Below, one piece after another: positions 1 through 13,300 of a stretch of 64,000 nt of DNA; within the stretch, counting starts at the first letter, position 1; the number at the start of each line of letters is the position of its first letter. The stretch is from Thunnus maccoyii (Eukaryota > Chordata > Actinopteri > Scombriformes > Scombridae). The stretch spans positions 24,885,067-24,949,066 of the forward strand of contig NC_056545.1 of NCBI RefSeq assembly GCF_910596095.1, written 5' to 3'. The translations under genes and the position numbers were made by a program. Below the pieces are notes generated by a model, which did no database searches, was not told where the DNA came from, and worked only from the letters and a program-made list of their open reading frames with translations.

Positions 1-3000
1 TCTTGGAAATGGCATGTAAAATGCCATGTTTGAATGTCCATTTCATGCATCATGGCACCTGAAAAGACTCTTAAGACTTATTTTCTTAGGTGGCTGTTAA
101 ATGCTAGGATGCATAAATAGAGCCAGTATAGAGAAGCAGTGGCTTTAACTGATGTGAATGTGATGGAGTTACTCCTTTTTAGTTTTATGAAAAAACTAAA
201 CAAAACAAAAATTAAATTAACAATCAATTAATTAAATTACTTACAGTGACGGCCACGTACTGCTAAAATATGTTTAACTTTCTGCTGGCTAATACTGATT
301 GATTTGTATATCATATTTCATGCTAATTTGCAATCAACACTACAACAATCAACAGCAATTAGGGAACAATTGGAAATGTCCATTTCATGTTCATTTGTTT
401 TTTATTTGCCTTCGAGGGATTAGGGTTTGGAGTGCATGTGCTGATATCGCCATTCTCACTCTGCCAAATAAATAGCACTCGTAAAACTCAGGCGTCTGCT
501 GCACAGGATGGCAGGAAGTTTACAATAAATGTCTGGATAAAGCCATGAAAGACAATGTTGCCAACTCCTCTGCAATGAAATACACTAATGGCTGCACGAA
601 AAGTCGCACAAAGAAGATGATGCAATACCTTAATTTACATATAAATGAACTTGATGGATATTTATCATCCGAATGAGAGACTTTAGAACATGAAAAAGAG
701 AACGATGGATATTGTGAGTGGATATTGAGCTAAGACCGGGGCCATGAAGATGCAGTGGCTCCATTAGCTGGAGGTAGAGACACATCATGTCACAAGCTGT
801 CCCTCTCTTGTCTCCCAGCCAGCTGACTAACACTGATCCAATGAACCTCAGTTTTGTCAGCAGTAGTTCAACGTGCTGTTTACCCTGCAAATGTACAACT
901 AATTAATTTGTGTTCATAGCCAAAGATAGAGGCTGTCCAGCTCAGCGCAGGCCTGTGGCAAGGGTACCAACACCAAAGGCCTCACTGGTTGCAGAGAGCC
1001 CTCCCTTCCCTTTCCTTCCTCCCCCTCTAGGGCTTTGGAGCTGTGGAGAAGAGAGGGACTGTGTTTCTGTTCCTGCTATTGCAAATGGCAAATGGCTCAA
1101 GAACGGCTTTCATTAAAACAGCACAAACAGTGGATGCAAAATGCTTTCAGAAAATGACAAGTCCCCTAGTGTATGCCCACAGACATTTTGCTGAAATTAG
1201 ATTTCGAAAAGAAGCTGCAAAGTTGCTGAGAAAATACAGTTTTCCACATTAATATGATTATTGATGGAGAAGATCTGAGAGCACAAAGGCCTTGAGAAAT
1301 ACCTTAGCCATAAAAGATGGTGATTTTTTTTTTCATACTCGCTTTTAGGTTTTTGCTAAGTTTCCCTGCTATGCAATTGTAAGAGCGCTTATATTTCAGG
1401 ACAAATAGTCCTTTTCGTACCATAATTTTAACACATGCTCATAAATGTTCCATTTTGTTAAAGACTAATACTAATTAGTACTCATGAATCTCCTTAATCA
1501 TCAAGTTTTACCACTTTGCCATTGAAAATAACATGAAAATAACACTGTGGGATTCTTGGAATGACTTACCTTGCAATTAACAATATGACTCAATAGTGAG
1601 TATAGGTGCTTTTCATCATAATCAAACTCAACTTATTTCCATAAACTGTTTTAATCCCGTTTCTCAGTCCGCTTCCAGTCTGTTCTGACAGGTTCCCACC
1701 TACTGCCCACCACAGACACTGCAAACCATCAATTTTTCAGCTGTAATGGCAACAATGGGTAGCGGGAAGGCTGTCATTCCTGTAATGACTGTGCTGTCAT
1801 GAATATAATGGATATGCTGTTATGTTTTATAGACAGGAAGTTCACATATTTCCCAGTGTGAGCAAGAAGCCTACCGTAGCTGACGACACCTGGCTTAGCT
1901 GGGCTGAATCTGCATCATTTCTGTATGATTTTGTTTTGTGGCAACACTGAGCAGTCTATCATAGTTGAAAGAGAGCAAAATATCATGAGACAAAGGTTTC
2001 CAGCGGTTTTGAAGCCAAGTTTCATCTTGCTTCTGTAAAATCTTTGATGCACCATTTTCTTTGTTTTGAAAGATCTTCACATGATATATCCCTGTTGATA
2101 TGTGACATGTTGACATTAATCTGTCAAAGATCAGGATAAAATGATCTGGACATCAGTCAAACGCCAATAACATCAATAAGTCAAATGTCAGTAAGTAGTC
2201 TCACTTTGCATTCACAGCCAGTTGAAATGAACACTAATGATTTGGGACTGGCTTATCACTGGCAGCAACAGTCTCTGATCTACTACAGGTTGCCAAGTAA
2301 GGCACACGTACAGCGAGCTGGTCATTATTGAAAGTAAGCCCCAAGGCAAAATGCAATAGTGAATGGCTCCCTATACATTACCCTGCTTATTACATAGCTG
2401 CTTACAATAGACATTAATCATCTGACACAATATACTGATTTAAATGTTTTGAAGTAATAAACAAGGCAGATCAGCACTGCAGCCATAGAGACATTTGTAG
2501 CTATGGCATCCATGGATGCACTGTGAAAGAACTGGAACAACAGCCACAAAACATGCTGTCCAGTATCTGACAGGCAATAAAAAGTATTGTGCTCTCAAAA
2601 TAATGTGTAATCTGGGTTTTGCAGTTACTAAGGAGTAACTTCACATCAACAAATATAAAAAACAAGCCACTAAAAATGCAACACAAAGAACCCCCTACTA
2701 CAAAGACCTTGTACTATTTTGTGCCTGCTCTATCTACAAACGAACGAATTAGAAAGCCACACTATTCAATTTCCATGTTAATGACCGGGCATCTAATAGC
2801 ACTGGAAGAGGCTGCATTGTGCCTGAGCTGGTCATGCAATTGCAAATCATCTCAATTGCCTGCATATCTATTGATGTATGATGAAGCCATGCAAATCAAT
2901 TCAGCAAAACTCTGCAGCATGAGCATCGCAGCTACTGTACAGTGAATCTAGTTTGAGGGGATTGTTTTTTTTTTTTAATAAAAAAAAGGTCCCGGTAAGT

Positions 3001-4450
3001 TAGAAGACTGAGCGGTGTAATCAGCGAGGCCATTCACCATGACTGCCAGACGTGAGCCCCGGTGCCAGCGTGTCAGAGGGTAGTCCATCCAAGAATATCT
3101 CTTCCAACTTTCACAAGATGAGTTCCTTTGGAGATGCCATCTGTTTGTCTATCGCCCGGGTGCCATGTGTGCAGGTTAAATCAAGTTATTGCAGCAGGCA
3201 TGTCTGAAGCCTCTGCAGTCCCTTATTCACATGGGTCCTTCTCATCCTGTTTTGTTTCCCCTCTGCGGGCTTCTGCCAAATCTACCTTCAATCTAAGATT
3301 CCGCATGAAGGATTAATCAATGAGTTGGATACGGGGTTGTAATACACAGTGGGTTGCTCAACGTCGCCTCCCAAAACGCTTCCATGATCAAACACTGGTT
3401 TTTGAAATTTGGTTTAGCTGATCAAAGGTGATTAAATCGAGTGGAAGTATGGAACAGACAGGATATCTGCATGCACGAGTGTTGACTTTTATTCTGATTC
3501 AGATTATGACATGTAACAAGATGCTTTTTGCATTATTTCCATTTTTTGTTTTCAGATCATACCCTTCCTGATTAGCTCAGCGAGGGTTACATGCTTTGGA
3601 TACACGAGCCCTTCCCTGTTTATCTGACTGATCCTGTGAAGCACAGTGTTTCTATATTTTATATGTTAAGATTTGTTGTGCTGGTTTCAGCTTGTGGCGT
3701 TATAACATCCAACTGTCTTACCAACTTAATGCCAATTTAATAATAGGCATGCATGTTGGGAGGCGCTGCTGCGGGAGTATTGCATGCAGTAATTCTGTCC
3801 ACATGTGTCTGTCAGATGAGTCAGTGGAAACCTGGAGGTGGGGGCGTGGTTAGCGAGGACTCACCTGACCAACTTAACAATATTCAGCCCCAAACTAGAA
3901 CAGGGGGCTGAGCAGGATCTGAGTACATTCAGGCTGATTGAAAGCATTGTTTTGCAGATCCATTGTTCTCTGCCTAATTGCAATTAAAAACGCAGACCTT
4001 CCCTCCAGTTAATACACATTACAAGCGCAAAGGCATTGAAAACAATACAGCTGTCAACTTACATTTTGCAGCTTCAATGTGCAGTTTTATTTTCTTTGCA
4101 TGAAGACCTGCGCCAATCATTGCCTAATCCCTGTTGCTTTTATCTTGTCTTCTCCTTTGTTTGAATTTATACAGTGGGCCTTCGAACCACAATCCACTGC
4201 TTATACATCTGACTGCCAGCCATTCACTGAAACCCGCATCCTCAATCAAGTGGTTTGGCAATTGCAAAGAGTCGATTGTATTGTCTCACAGACAGGCCTA
4301 ATTGTTTCTTCAACCGTGCCACAAGCACAATAAAAAATGTGTCAAATACTTGTTGGGCTATAAGGCGCAATAAAACACTGACGAGGTGTAAATTTTTGCC
4401 GGATCAGATGATGCAAAGCATATTGGCAGTCCGTGCACATCAATGAAGGC
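1..4450. other. Non-coding stretch, no gene seen
   Basis: AT-rich sequence with only short chance ORFs. None shows a recognisable domain or a convincing splice-site pair. About 2,755-2,945 is rich in homeodomain-like ATTA/TAAT words and contains an octamer-like ATGCAAAT, so it resembles vertebrate conserved non-coding DNA, but conservation cannot be measured here. If the block at 4,455-4,920 is a minus-strand first exon, this stretch would be its first intron. Confidence 0.5.
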
Positions 4451-4454
4451 TTAC

Positions 4455-4920
4455 CTACCGGATGGTGCTTCGGATGCCACGCTTTCTCTCCACTGTGTTT
4501 GATGCAAAGTCCCTCCGGTTTGGCCGCCCTTTCCCCGCACGGGTCCGCCGGTGTCCTCCAGAACCAGGTGTGACCACAATCTCGCCTTGTTGTATTCCCA
4601 TATGTTGTCGTCAGCGCAATTACGAATGCTCCAGTTGATGAGTGACTGGATAGCCCGTGTGATCATACGCTGCCAGCTCCTTTCTGTCTCTGTGTCTCCT
4701 CTCTGTAACTGCTCCCTCCGCCCGATTATCTCCCCGCTGCGGCACTGGCTACACGGAGATACGGAGAAACGAAACGTGCGCTGGCGAACTTGTGCGCCTT
4801 ATTATGGTAATTAGTCGCCGGACTGGTCCGCGACTTGCTCATCCGTGCACCTTTGCAAAATATGCTGGCTCTCAGCTATATCCGCTATTTGCACTGAATA
4901 AATTGCCCTCGAGACGCTGA
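4455..4920 (-). promoter_or_regulatory. Candidate first exon and CpG-rich promoter of an unidentified minus-strand gene
   Basis: This is the only clearly CpG-rich block in the left 25 kb. Read on the minus strand it ends at a strong splice-donor-like string, CCGGTAG|GTAAGCC, near 4,454. A 71-codon ORF (start 4,666) runs into that donor but meets a TAG exactly at the junction, so the exon may be untranslated. An overlapping donor, CCG|GTAGGT, is also possible. No protein family is recognised. Any downstream exons would lie below 4,455 or outside the window. Human NRXN2 lies in the same 11q13 area as RPS6KA4 and has very large introns, but nothing here proves a neurexin. Confidence 0.28.
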
Positions 4921-4940
4921 AACGTGTTTTATTTTCTGAA

Positions 4941-4945
4941 AGAGA

Positions 4946-5003
<58 letters not shown>
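4941..5003. repeat. (GA)n microsatellite
   Basis: An almost pure AG dinucleotide run of about 63 bp with one GGG interruption near its start. It lies upstream of the candidate minus-strand first exon. Confidence 0.95.
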
Positions 5004-5008
<5 letters not shown>

Positions 5009-5176
5009 CAATCTGACGGCTGACGCTGGAGAAGAGGAGCAGAGAGGAGAAAGACTGAGGCGTAAAAGGATGGAGAGGATTAAAGGAGAAGGAGGAGGAA
5101 GCTGGAACACATTTGTGAAAGCCTTTCCTCTAGGCTATATGTCCTTTGAATAACAGTGAGCTACGGTGCATATTCT

Positions 5177-5181
<5 letters not shown>

Positions 5182-5232
<51 letters not shown>
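5182..5232. repeat. (CT)n microsatellite
   Basis: A pure TC/CT run of about 51 bp. It is complementary to the (GA)n tract about 180 bp to the left, so the two tracts could pair as a stem. Confidence 0.95.
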
Positions 5233-5236
<4 letters not shown>

Positions 5237-5308
5237 GCTCTTCCCTGTTGATTGACTGTAATGTGAACTTGAGTACACAGCAATATAGATTATTAATAGA
5301 TATGTCAA

Positions 5309-5309
<1 letters not shown>

Positions 5310-5364
<55 letters not shown>
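5310..5364. repeat. (ATCT)n microsatellite
   Basis: About 13 consecutive ATCT (GATA on the other strand) units, without interruption. Confidence 0.95.
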
Positions 5365-5366
<2 letters not shown>

Positions 5367-8300
5367 TTGTATAGTATCTGCCTTAAACATACCTGCAGTG
5401 TCTTTGTCTAGAAATCCATCTTTATGAATGAATAATATCACCAGGAGTCTCTTGCATATTGAAAACCAACAATTTCCCACAGCTTTTTTTCTTGGTCTCA
5501 GTCAGTCCGTCTTTGTCAGACTGATGGATGTTATTTTTTTCTTCTCCTTCTTTTTTTTTTTTTTAATTAGAGCTTCACTCTGATCCGGGCAGCATGTTGA
5601 GCAGGTTATGATTCTGTCCAATCATGGCACTGTTAGTCCGAGCCACACTTGACAGTGTGTTTTCAAAGTGCTCCTCAAATTGGTTGGACATCTGCTACAG
5701 TCCCCAGAGTGATGTGGACCACTGCTCACTGTGGGAGGAACCGAGCAGTGTGAGTGTTGTGAATCCCACCGGTGGGGCTGAGCTCAGACCAGCTGCTTAC
5801 ATTTCAGTTGTGCATCAAAAACCAATACTTGTCAGCTTGAAAGCTTTCTATGAATCAGCTGGTGTGATTAGATGTGGCACCGCTTTAGCCTCGCTCTCCC
5901 TACATGTGCACATGTCAACTTAAGAAATGTGCTGCTCTGAAGATTTGACATTGTTTTACGCCCCTCGATCATATTCCATAAAAAAGCAGAGCTTGTGATT
6001 TTTGTGGAAAAGCAGAATTTTATTCATATAAGGCAGAACTGTAAGCAAAGATCAGTGGCTCCTCAGTGTATAACATTAATGATTCAGCAGGACCTTGAAA
6101 AATGAAAATGCAGCTACTTATAGTTTGCTATACCATCATGCACTCCAGTGCTGGCGGTGCATTAGATGTATTTTTGTGTGCATCAAATTTATGTCAGTGT
6201 CTCTCCGGGAAACAATTACTGTAGCATCTGAGAGTGTTAAAGCATGGAAAAAATGACAACATTAGCCCTTTGAACAGACAGCTGAAGTGACTGGGTGGAG
6301 TGAGTAACCTACAAATGTAGTTCTCCTTACTGAGAGCTGAAGCTCAACAGAAAGCCAAGGAGACCCAGACTAAACCTGTCCAAGGAGTGATGTTTCTCAG
6401 TGCTATGATGGGCCTTGTCTCTGTGTGCACACACTGATCTGGTGTGCATAGGAATATGCAGCCTAATAATCCCAATCTGAATAGTATGCATTACCCTGAT
6501 TATGAAATGTGGAGTCACAAAACTCTAACCTTTTCCATCCTTGTGAATGGATATCTGGTGCAATTTCATAAAAATAGAGATCATTTTCACGTGTTGATTG
6601 ATGAGTAAGGCTTATTTGTGGTTGTTGCTTATCGAAGGTGCATGCCCCTGGCAAACTGTGCAACACCAGTGTTGAGCTGAATGTGCACGCTCTTTAGACA
6701 TGTGCTGCAGAGGAGCCACCTGCCATTATGTGCATGCAGGTCATCGATAGTCTCCAATCACTGCTGGGGTCGTGCTGGCAGGTCCGGCCGTTTCAGTGGC
6801 TCTGCAGGCTGACTGTTGATGTATTCCAGCTGCTATACAATCAAATGGTAAGATGAGCTGAGCTGTGTGTCCTTCATTTAGCTGGCTGCTTGAGCTGTAT
6901 GTTGAAACACTGGGAGGACTACTACACCAGTTGTGTTGTACTGGTTAATGTCAACAACCTTGTTCGAGCGCATGACTCCCTGTCAGCAGTTGATGTGGGT
7001 GCACATTTTCAAATGTGTTAATTAAATTTGTCTGGTTCTCATAATAGGCTACACGGAAACTGTGGTTTGTGACACTCAGGCTGATGACGTTACTGTCCTT
7101 GAAGGCTTGTGGGTATCTGGCTCCTGTTATAGCCAGCTACTAAGATCCTTTTGTGATAAAGTGGCTCTCAGTCCATCCATTGAGCTATTGCACTGCTAAA
7201 TGTGATTTACCATTAACATAGCCATATTGTAATTAGATTGCAGATTGAGTGAAAGCTTGAGTGTTACGTGATGTTCAACACATTATTTTTAGATAAAATT
7301 GCACAAGGTCCAATTGCTCAGATTTGTAATTCCATACCAAAGCATCCCGAATACTGAGCGGAGATTTTAACCTTTGCAGTTTGTGGTTTGATTGACAATA
7401 TGATTGAGACCATTATGTTCAAAGTCACATTTCCCCCCTAATCTGTAGGAGTGCCCAGCATCCAAGACTCAGTAAAGGAGTGATTCTAATATTGCCCCCC
7501 CCCCCCCACTCCACTGTGACATTTTGCTCATCTTTTCTCTCTCCCACTGCCACTGCTCTCCATCTATTCTGCATTTTTTTACTTATCCTCCCTCTCCATG
7601 GCGTCTCAGTGGGAGTGGGAGTGTAATTACGCAGTCAGACGGTGTTTACAGACGCAAAAGCGCCTTAATTTATTCCAACAGTTAGCAGTAATTCCCCACT
7701 TTAATTTATAGCTCCTTCACCCAGTGGGAAAAGGAGAGAAGCAGATAGTGAGAATGAGGGGGAGAGAGAAGGAGCATATGGACGTTATATTACGGAATAC
7801 AGTTGGCTACAACTTCCACAAGGTGTACACACGTAAAAAGCCATCACCATTGGTTTTACTGCACATTTAGGTTGTTTTTTTCCTATCAATGGTGGGTTTT
7901 CGTTTGCTCTGTAATGGAAGGAATGTAAATAACTAAAGAAAAAAGATTTTTATGGCTGTGTTATTTGTGGCTGAAAATCGTTTGCAGTGTCTCTGTTCAG
8001 AAATCATTATCATCCAGTCCTTTGCAAAAAGCCTCAACAGACGGCCAACTGTGATATTCATGTCTTGTCAGGCTATAAAACATGTAATGACGGGTAGTTC
8101 AGTTTGTCTTTACTGTCATTTAATCAACACTGCAATCAACCAGTCTGGTAATAATCCACAGTTCAGTTAATTTACAAATATATTACACTTAGCTTCCTCT
8201 AAACAGGTCTTCAGTCTGTTTTGGGTGTGATTCACCATGAACAGGGAGTCTTTTCAAGAAATAAAAGTGCATTTATTCCTGTGTTTTCTTAACTTATAAG

Positions 8301-9945
8301 ACCCTCTAAAACTGTGAACACTGTTGAGAAAACTGGCATTGATTACATTCATACTGCTGCCTCACAACAGCTTCAATGGCTCTTATTGACTTTTTGGAAA
8401 CCATGTGAGGCAAGGTACAAAACCTTAATGACCGCACCAAAAGAGTTATGTCAAGATACCCAAGAAAAACAGCCCACTGAGCTGTAGCAGCTGGTGTGGA
8501 AACACGCCTCTCCATCCCCAGCATGAAAGTGCGGTATTGATGCAGCTGTTGACAGCAATTTGAAACAGGAACGTGTCAGAATGGAAAAGAGAGCATGGAC
8601 CAAATCTTTGCACCAAGGGTTGTCACTGAAATCTTAAAGCTATGTTCAAGAAGGCAATTTGAAGCTGTGTATGCTGTGAAATCTCACAGATAATCTTGTT
8701 GTCAGATTGAGTCTGCTTAAAGATTTTCACATTAATAATGTCACTAAATGCAGTGTCATCTTTCTGCTGTATCTTCTCTTCCATTATACCATCTCTCTAT
8801 TTACAATCATCAAGTAGAAAACAAACACTGATATACGTAAAGGCTCCAAATTGGACAATCCTGATTTACATTTAGTCATTTAGCTTAAGTTCTCATACAG
8901 AAGGCAAATTGCATTTAGTGTAAAGCTAGAATAAGCTTCAATTCCCGGATAGCCAGCATTAAAGCTAAGCATTAGTAAGACCATTAGTAGAAGAGCAAGA
9001 GTCAAAGCCACAGAGGCCTGACCATGAATGTAACAAATCGTCCTGTGTAGCAAAAATGATCATTTATAATAAAAGAAACAAGAAAATTTGAGTGCATGAG
9101 GGAGAAAGAAGATGTATTATGTACAGGGGAGTGGGGGTATTTCAGAAGAAGTAGGGCCATAGAGGAGAAGGGGACATAAGAAATTAGTTTTCGGGTTAAA
9201 ACAGAGACACTGATTGCTGTGTCGACTGGTGAAGCTGACTCCACCAATGATGAATGACATTTGAGGAGTTGACGTGGCGTTGGGTGGAGTCACGGTTCAG
9301 TCGCCAGAGAGAAAAAAAGAGCTAAGCAACAGCAGACACACAAATAAGCTGGAGTCTGCATCAAAAAATGATCACTGCACTTCAGCAAATAAGCTGCATC
9401 TGTTAAGGGTCACACATGTCAGCGGTAAAAGCAAGTTGGCAAAGAGTTGGCTCATCTGGCAAGTCTCTTCAGTCATTATGGCAGACTAAATGATATCACT
9501 TGGCTGTCCTCTAGAGCCAGTGGTCAATAGGCACCATGTAACTGTGACCTGGTCTGACCTGATCTAGTCTGTTTCTGGTCTGGCCAGAAACATGTCAAAT
9601 GTTACCCTCCATGTAAAACAATATTTCAAACACAGTGGCTACTTCACACAGACATAAAAACAATACTAAGAAAGAGTACGACATCAATTTAAAGCAGCTA
9701 TAATCAATATTTCTAGAACAACAGCACAAATGATTGTGTGCAGTGTGAAAGGGGTCACTTGTAGCGACAAACCCACAGAGAATTATCACCTGACTCTGTG
9801 GCTTCTCTCAGCTCTTTAGAGTATTATAGATTCTTTCATCTGTTTATTTTGGTTTTCTGGCACACAACTTTAGTGTTTTGGTTGAGTCTCAAGGCTCTCA
9901 TAGCATAGCATTTCCTCGCAGCAAGCAGCTGGTTTTCAGGAAAAA
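5365..9945. other. Non-coding stretch, no gene seen
   Basis: Only short ORFs without recognisable domains. A 13-base poly-C run lies at 7,495-7,507. The segment at 7,600-7,740, with several TAATTA/TTAATTTAT words, looks like a conserved non-coding element. Near 8,860-8,990 the phrase ACATTTAGTCATTTAGC resembles the end of a common fish interspersed repeat. Confidence 0.5.
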
Positions 9946-10250
9946 GCTCTGATAAACCCACTATATGCTACCTGCACAGCCCCAAACAGCAGACAGACAC
10001 AGTTAGCGACTAGCTGGTGAACGTAGCAGAGCATTTAGCAGCTAAAGAGACAGATATTTCCCTCAGGAGTTGGTGGAGACCAAAAACAGAGCTAAAAGAG
10101 AGTGAATATTGGACTTACATTCACTAGGTGGCCAGAAACATGACTCCAAATAATGAATAATAATGTTGCTCCACCTTTGCTGTGTAAAAAGGCAACAGTT
10201 TGCTAACAACTTACGCATATCAACTATAAAGGTGACAATATGTCAATGTT
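9946..10250. repeat. Interspersed repeat, copy A (partner at 36,780-37,060)
   Basis: Shares long imperfect blocks in the same orientation with 36,780-37,060. Both contain CAGAGCTAAAAG, then GGACT(T/A)ACATT, GAAACATGA and AATAATGTTGCTCC-like words in the same order and spacing. A diverged copy pair is the simplest explanation. The family name is not known to me. Confidence 0.6.
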
Positions 10251-12964
10251 ATGTTTGCCAATGTCATATGATTTAGAAATGAAATCTAATGGGACAAACA
10301 AACTGCAGCTACAGTATTTCTTCAGTACAGTATCTTGTGGACACTTCAGTTCTAAAACTTTGCTCATTTGGTGAAGTATCACATGACTGTCAGTCTCTTC
10401 CTGAGTGTTGGTTTTGAATGGAAACAATTATATACCTCATTCATTTTCAGGGGGGGTAAGGTAAATCATTGCAGTAAATTTCTGCAAAAACCCTCAAGAC
10501 CCAATACAAGTACCTCATAAAACACAATCACAGGATAATTTGTGGATAATAAATTTAGCATACAGCTTGCAACAGTAGGCTGTTTCACAGTTTTACTATG
10601 AATGGCTCAAAGCCTTTCTCATTTTAAATGTGTTTACATATTCAGACTTGCTACTGTATAAAGATTAAAGAACTGAAGTTGCAGTTTCCCTACTTGTCAC
10701 ATTATCTAATTTTAGACAGTAAGATAAAACTGAGGAAAGCATGTTATGTTCAAAGGACTCCCTAATAACTGAAGTTTCATAGTCATATACATACATTTTG
10801 TGAGAATTATTACAATGTCAGCTTTCCAACCATATCACCTTTCTACAGAGCCTCAAACTATAAACACGATTCCACTTTCCCCCTCTGTCATTTACATAGA
10901 CATTTTGATGTTTGTACTCGCTTTAAACCATTCATCCTGCTACATGTTCTTCATCAGAGACACATAAAATAAACGATGGTTTAGTTAAACCATGTCAATC
11001 AGCACTTAAACAGGAGGAGAAAGAACAGAGGTGTGGAGTGGAGGAAAGAGTTAATTTTTTCATTCTAGACTTTAATATCCCCTTTTCCTATTCATGCAAT
11101 CAACAAACCATTTAACCGTACTGCAACGGGTAGTGACCCATTATAGCACGATAACAGTCATTTTTATTGGATGAACAGTCAGACCACTCGACTAAACCCA
11201 GAGCAGCTGTCAAATTCAACTTAAGTGACATGACTTGGCAACTAATCATTCCTAACTGCTATATTTTGTTTGTCCTTGTGGGTAATTTGATTATATTTAT
11301 AAAAGTGATGTTGGTCTCATCTATTATGTCTGTCCTTGTTTCTCCTACTTCACTAAATACTCCAGGGATCCTCTTCCTGCTGGTGTTGCTGGGGGAGAGG
11401 ACTTACTGTCACGCTGGACTCCTTCAGATTGGTGGGGGGTTACTGTTGAGAGTCTGCACTCCTGTTATTTTGCCAAACAGAGTGGCATTTTCCCCTCGGG
11501 ACTCACCGGTGCACAACCAAATATTTACAGAGGCACACATTCTTAAATCCACATCGCCGCCATCATTTGTACCCTGCAGAGGCAGATGTGAAGCATTCTT
11601 GGCACAGAGCAACTTGGCACAGCATGGCAAGCGAGGTAGAGAGATAGTGAAAAGAAGGGTGAGAGAAACTCAGGGTTAAAGAGGTGTTTGTGCACAGCAT
11701 CAATACATGTTTAGAGGGTCAGCAGCAGCACTAAGTCTGTTGAGATTCTGTTTTTTTGGCAACAGATCCTGTGAAAAGATCAAAACCAACAATGAATCGA
11801 TCCGACTAACAAGTGTTGTGTGTCTATCCAACGCCTGATCCGTCATTCATTGTGCCATAAAGCTCACGTGTTGTCCAAACACTATTAAAAACACTTCAAT
11901 GAGCCACATGGTTGCACTGGGTGACTTGTTCCTGAATTATGAAGAACATGGGCACTAACTCCCCAAATAAGCTGCTGAAAATAGTCTCCAACAAATGCAC
12001 TATTTACTCCCGTTTGATTAAATAGTGCCCAGATGTTTGGGGAAATTATTGAGCCTTTTTAAAAAATGAAAACATGTATTTGTGTACCACAGACAGCAGG
12101 ATAAAGAAGTCAGAAAGCAGTGAGAGACAGATTAACACATTGTCGGTTTGGGTCTCTCCATCTAAGATGTTGGCAATAACAAAAATATAAACATCACCAG
12201 CCTTATCCTTTAATAGACTATCAAGGGTGAGTTATTCTCAACATAAAGCTCATCCCCCACAACTGCTGAAGACTCGTTAAATTACTTATCAAAGATTCCT
12301 TGTTGATGATTCCCAATTAAGGATCTAATTTTCCACCCCGCTGAGCTGACTTACTCTGTCCCACAGCATACGGGACAGAGATATTGGAGGCAGGGAAGGG
12401 AGACAAAATCACCACAGATGCATACTGTTGGGGTATGTGAGTGAGTGTTAAGAGGAAACCCTCTCTCCTCATGCATCACCAGTGGACAACATATGGTATC
12501 TATCATGATGTGTCACAGCAAAGAGCTAACACAATCTAACAAAATTCACCTCCCAAATGGCTACAAACGCTTTTTAAAAACAGACAAAAACTGAATTATT
12601 TGTTTTTAAAATGGTGTTTATTTGGTTGTTTGCTTCCCTTCAGTTGGTTTGTTGATTTACAATTACAGTTAGAGCTTCTTCATCATGCAATGAGCATTTG
12701 TTATTTTTTTTTTCATTTTATACATTTAATGATTAATGGATTTCTAAATCATTTTAAATCAGCAATAAGCATAGCGTTTTATTTACATCCCTGGTTTTTA
12801 AAGTTGTGGATTGTAACTGTATTAATCTTACCCACTAAATCCAGTTGACAATGGTCCAATAAACAGTTGTCATCTCACTAACACGACTCTTTATGTATGT
12901 CAGCTTAGCTTGCTGCAGTATTTAAACATGTAGCTGGAAATTAAAAGAGAAAATATCTAATATT
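10251..12964. other. Non-coding stretch, no gene seen
   Basis: Holds a 170-codon ORF at 11,167-11,679 (+) with one hydrophobic segment but no family resemblance, codon bias or flanking splice structure. I treat it as chance. Confidence 0.5.
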
Positions 12965-13210
12965 TCCCTCACAGCAGACATTTTGACTTGTCATAGCAGG
13001 AAAAGCACAGGTTTTACTAGTGACATCAATGATGGCTCTGTTATATTCAAGTGTCCCAGTAAGCCATGACAGTGTGACTGTGAGCCAGCATGCACAATAC
13101 CAGGACTCTGAAACTTCCACAGCTAAATGAAATTCATCCATCATTCATTTGATTATTCACACCTGTGCTTTTCCTACTCTGATACGTCAAAATGTCTTCT
13201 GTGAAAAATG
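12965..13210. mobile_element. MITE copy 1 with roughly 40-bp terminal inverted repeats
   Basis: The left end, starting TCACAGCAGACATTTTGAC and running on to GGAAAAGCACAGGT, is the inverse complement of the right end, ACCTGTGCTTTTCC...GTCAAAATGTCTTCTG, over about 41 bp with few mismatches. The element is about 240 bp, has no coding capacity, and has a second copy at 25,575-25,811. No clear target duplication was seen. Confidence 0.75.
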
Positions 13211-13300
13211 CATTTTCATGTTCACAGATTGAAACATCAATATTCTGTCAAGTGAAATGTGGTGGAAAACTAAGTAAATGAAAAAACTAGTAATTGGACC

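Noticed and set aside
7495-7507. Poly-C run as a structured or regulatory element
   Set aside because: A simple 13-base homopolymer with no partner G tracts in the expected spacing.
8306-8524. 72-codon minus-strand ORF, considered as a retrocopy or transposase fragment
   Set aside because: No catalytic or domain motif can be seen, and the surrounding sequence gives no repeat boundary.
11167-11679. 170-codon plus-strand ORF with a hydrophobic segment
   Set aside because: No family resemblance, no flanking splice sites or promoter, and it lies in repeat-poor AT-rich intergenic DNA where long ORFs arise by chance.
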